A stretch of DNA of 40,404 nucleotides from an uncultured Agathobacter sp. (GTDB lineage: Bacteria > Bacillota > Clostridia > Lachnospirales > Lachnospiraceae). Below, in pieces: positions 40,101 through 40,404 of this stretch (position 1 is the first letter of the stretch; the number at the start of each line of letters is the position of its first letter). The translations under genes and the position numbers were made by a program. The notes beneath the pieces were generated by a model, which had not been told where the DNA came from, searched no databases, and was given only the letters and a program-made list of their open reading frames with translations. The stretch covers positions 27,925 through 68,328 of the forward strand of contig CAJUND010000017.1 in assembly GCA_910587655.1 (NCBI GenBank). Direction: 5' to 3'.

Positions 40101-40404
40101 ATGAGTAATGAGGAAATTGTATCTGAAATACGGGCAGGGCGTTCTGTATCGGAAAACATGGAAATCCTTTACACAAGAAATTTGCCGCTGATTAAAAAAT
40201 TCATAAAGCCTTATACCGCCTACGAGTGCGAAGCCGACCTATTGCAAGAATCCTATTTTGGATTGTGGGAAGCGGTACAGCATTATGAAACGTCTAAAAA
40301 TGTACGGTTTATGACCTATGCGGAATACTGGATAAAACAATCAGTACAGCGGTATCTTGAAAATTGCGGTTCTACCGTCCGCATACCTACCCACACAAGG
40401 GCGA
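40101..40404 (+). CDS. Sigma-70 family RNA polymerase sigma factor (3' end outside window)
   Basis: The first 101 codons are visible and the frame is open at the right edge. Region 2 is clear: a helix with NLPLIKKFIKPYTAYECEAD, then DLLQESYFGLWEAVQHYE (core binding) and VRFMTYAEYWIKQSVQRYLE (-10 recognition and melting), followed by VRIPTHTR of region 3. AGGTG lies eight bases before the ATG, directly after the terminator. A sigma factor of its own may turn on the element's late or excision genes, or may act on helper-phage or host promoters. Regions 3-4 cannot be judged. Confidence 0.88.
   Translation, partial: MSNEEIVSEIRAGRSVSENMEILYTRNLPLIKKFIKPYTAYECEADLLQESYFGLWEAVQHYETSKNVRFMTYAEYWIKQSVQRYLENCGSTVRIPTHTRA

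Larger units (their letters stand above)
30886..40404 (+). mobile_element. Integrated accessory element, phage-satellite-like (right end outside window)
   Basis: After lysS the gene content switches abruptly from housekeeping genes to small unknown genes with mobile-element functions: divergent repressor and excisionase-like genes, a P4-type primase-helicase, HNH nuclease, TerS-like protein and a sigma factor. The left end is placed within the 200 bases after lysS, where TTTAGGGAA repeats occur. No integrase or large terminase is visible; both could lie to the right or be supplied elsewhere. The plan fits a phage-inducible chromosomal island best. A degraded prophage or ICE module is the alternative. 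Confidence 0.7.

Noticed and set aside
30886..40404. Integrative conjugative element
   Set aside because: No relaxase, coupling protein or type IV secretion gene in 9.5 kb; TerS-like and HNH genes favour a phage satellite. Not excluded because the right part is missing.
1..40404. CRISPR array
   Set aside because: No regularly spaced 25-40 base repeats and no cas genes seen.

Overview
The window looks like a chromosome segment of a flagellated, anaerobic, Gram-positive Clostridia, most likely a member of the Lachnospiraceae. The grounds are AGGAGG-type ribosome binding sites, many TTG/GTG starts, sigma-A type promoters with 17-base spacers, tandem flagellins, a monoderm-type Tad pilus locus without a secretin, and several clostridial families (DUF5702, DUF6382, DUF6145, DUF2508). 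The genus cannot be fixed from the sequence alone.

Layout. (1) 1-3.5 kb: two tandem flagellin genes (the first cut by the window edge) and a FliS-like chaperone, ending at a terminator that overlaps a convergent DUF2508 gene. (2) 3.56-12.9 kb: a Tad/Flp pilus operon behind a consensus promoter, with two prepilin peptidases, TadZ, TadA, TadB, TadC, a 55-residue Flp pilin, a DUF5702 protein, two TadE-like pseudopilins (one with two Cys/His modules at its C terminus) and an FHA-domain protein. (3) 13-30.9 kb: housekeeping and signalling genes. These are rhomboid protease, flavodoxin-like/SCP2 protein, HIT protein, murG (reverse), a small membrane protein, pgi, an SH3/SleB wall hydrolase, a hybrid histidine kinase with cbiK, degV (reverse), argF, a birA-DUF6145-coaX-dusB operon, and greA-lysS. 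(4) 30.9 kb to the right edge: an accessory element inserted just downstream of lysS.

The accessory element is the most interesting part. A leftward XRE repressor-like gene faces, across overlapping divergent promoters, a rightward run: excisionase-like protein, three small unknown proteins, a P4-type primase-helicase, a cluster of eight TGCACT/AGTGCA hexamers at the end of the primase gene (a candidate replication origin), a small protein, an HNH nuclease, a terminase-small-subunit-like protein, an unknown protein, a gene-poor 366-base stretch with inverted repeats, two large paralogous proteins of unknown function, a terminator, and a sigma-70 family factor cut by the right edge. A divergent repressor, primase plus origin, and TerS without a visible large terminase or virion genes match the plan of a phage-inducible chromosomal island (phage satellite). 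The integrase and right end lie outside the window, so this is inference. A defective prophage or an unusual ICE is not excluded.
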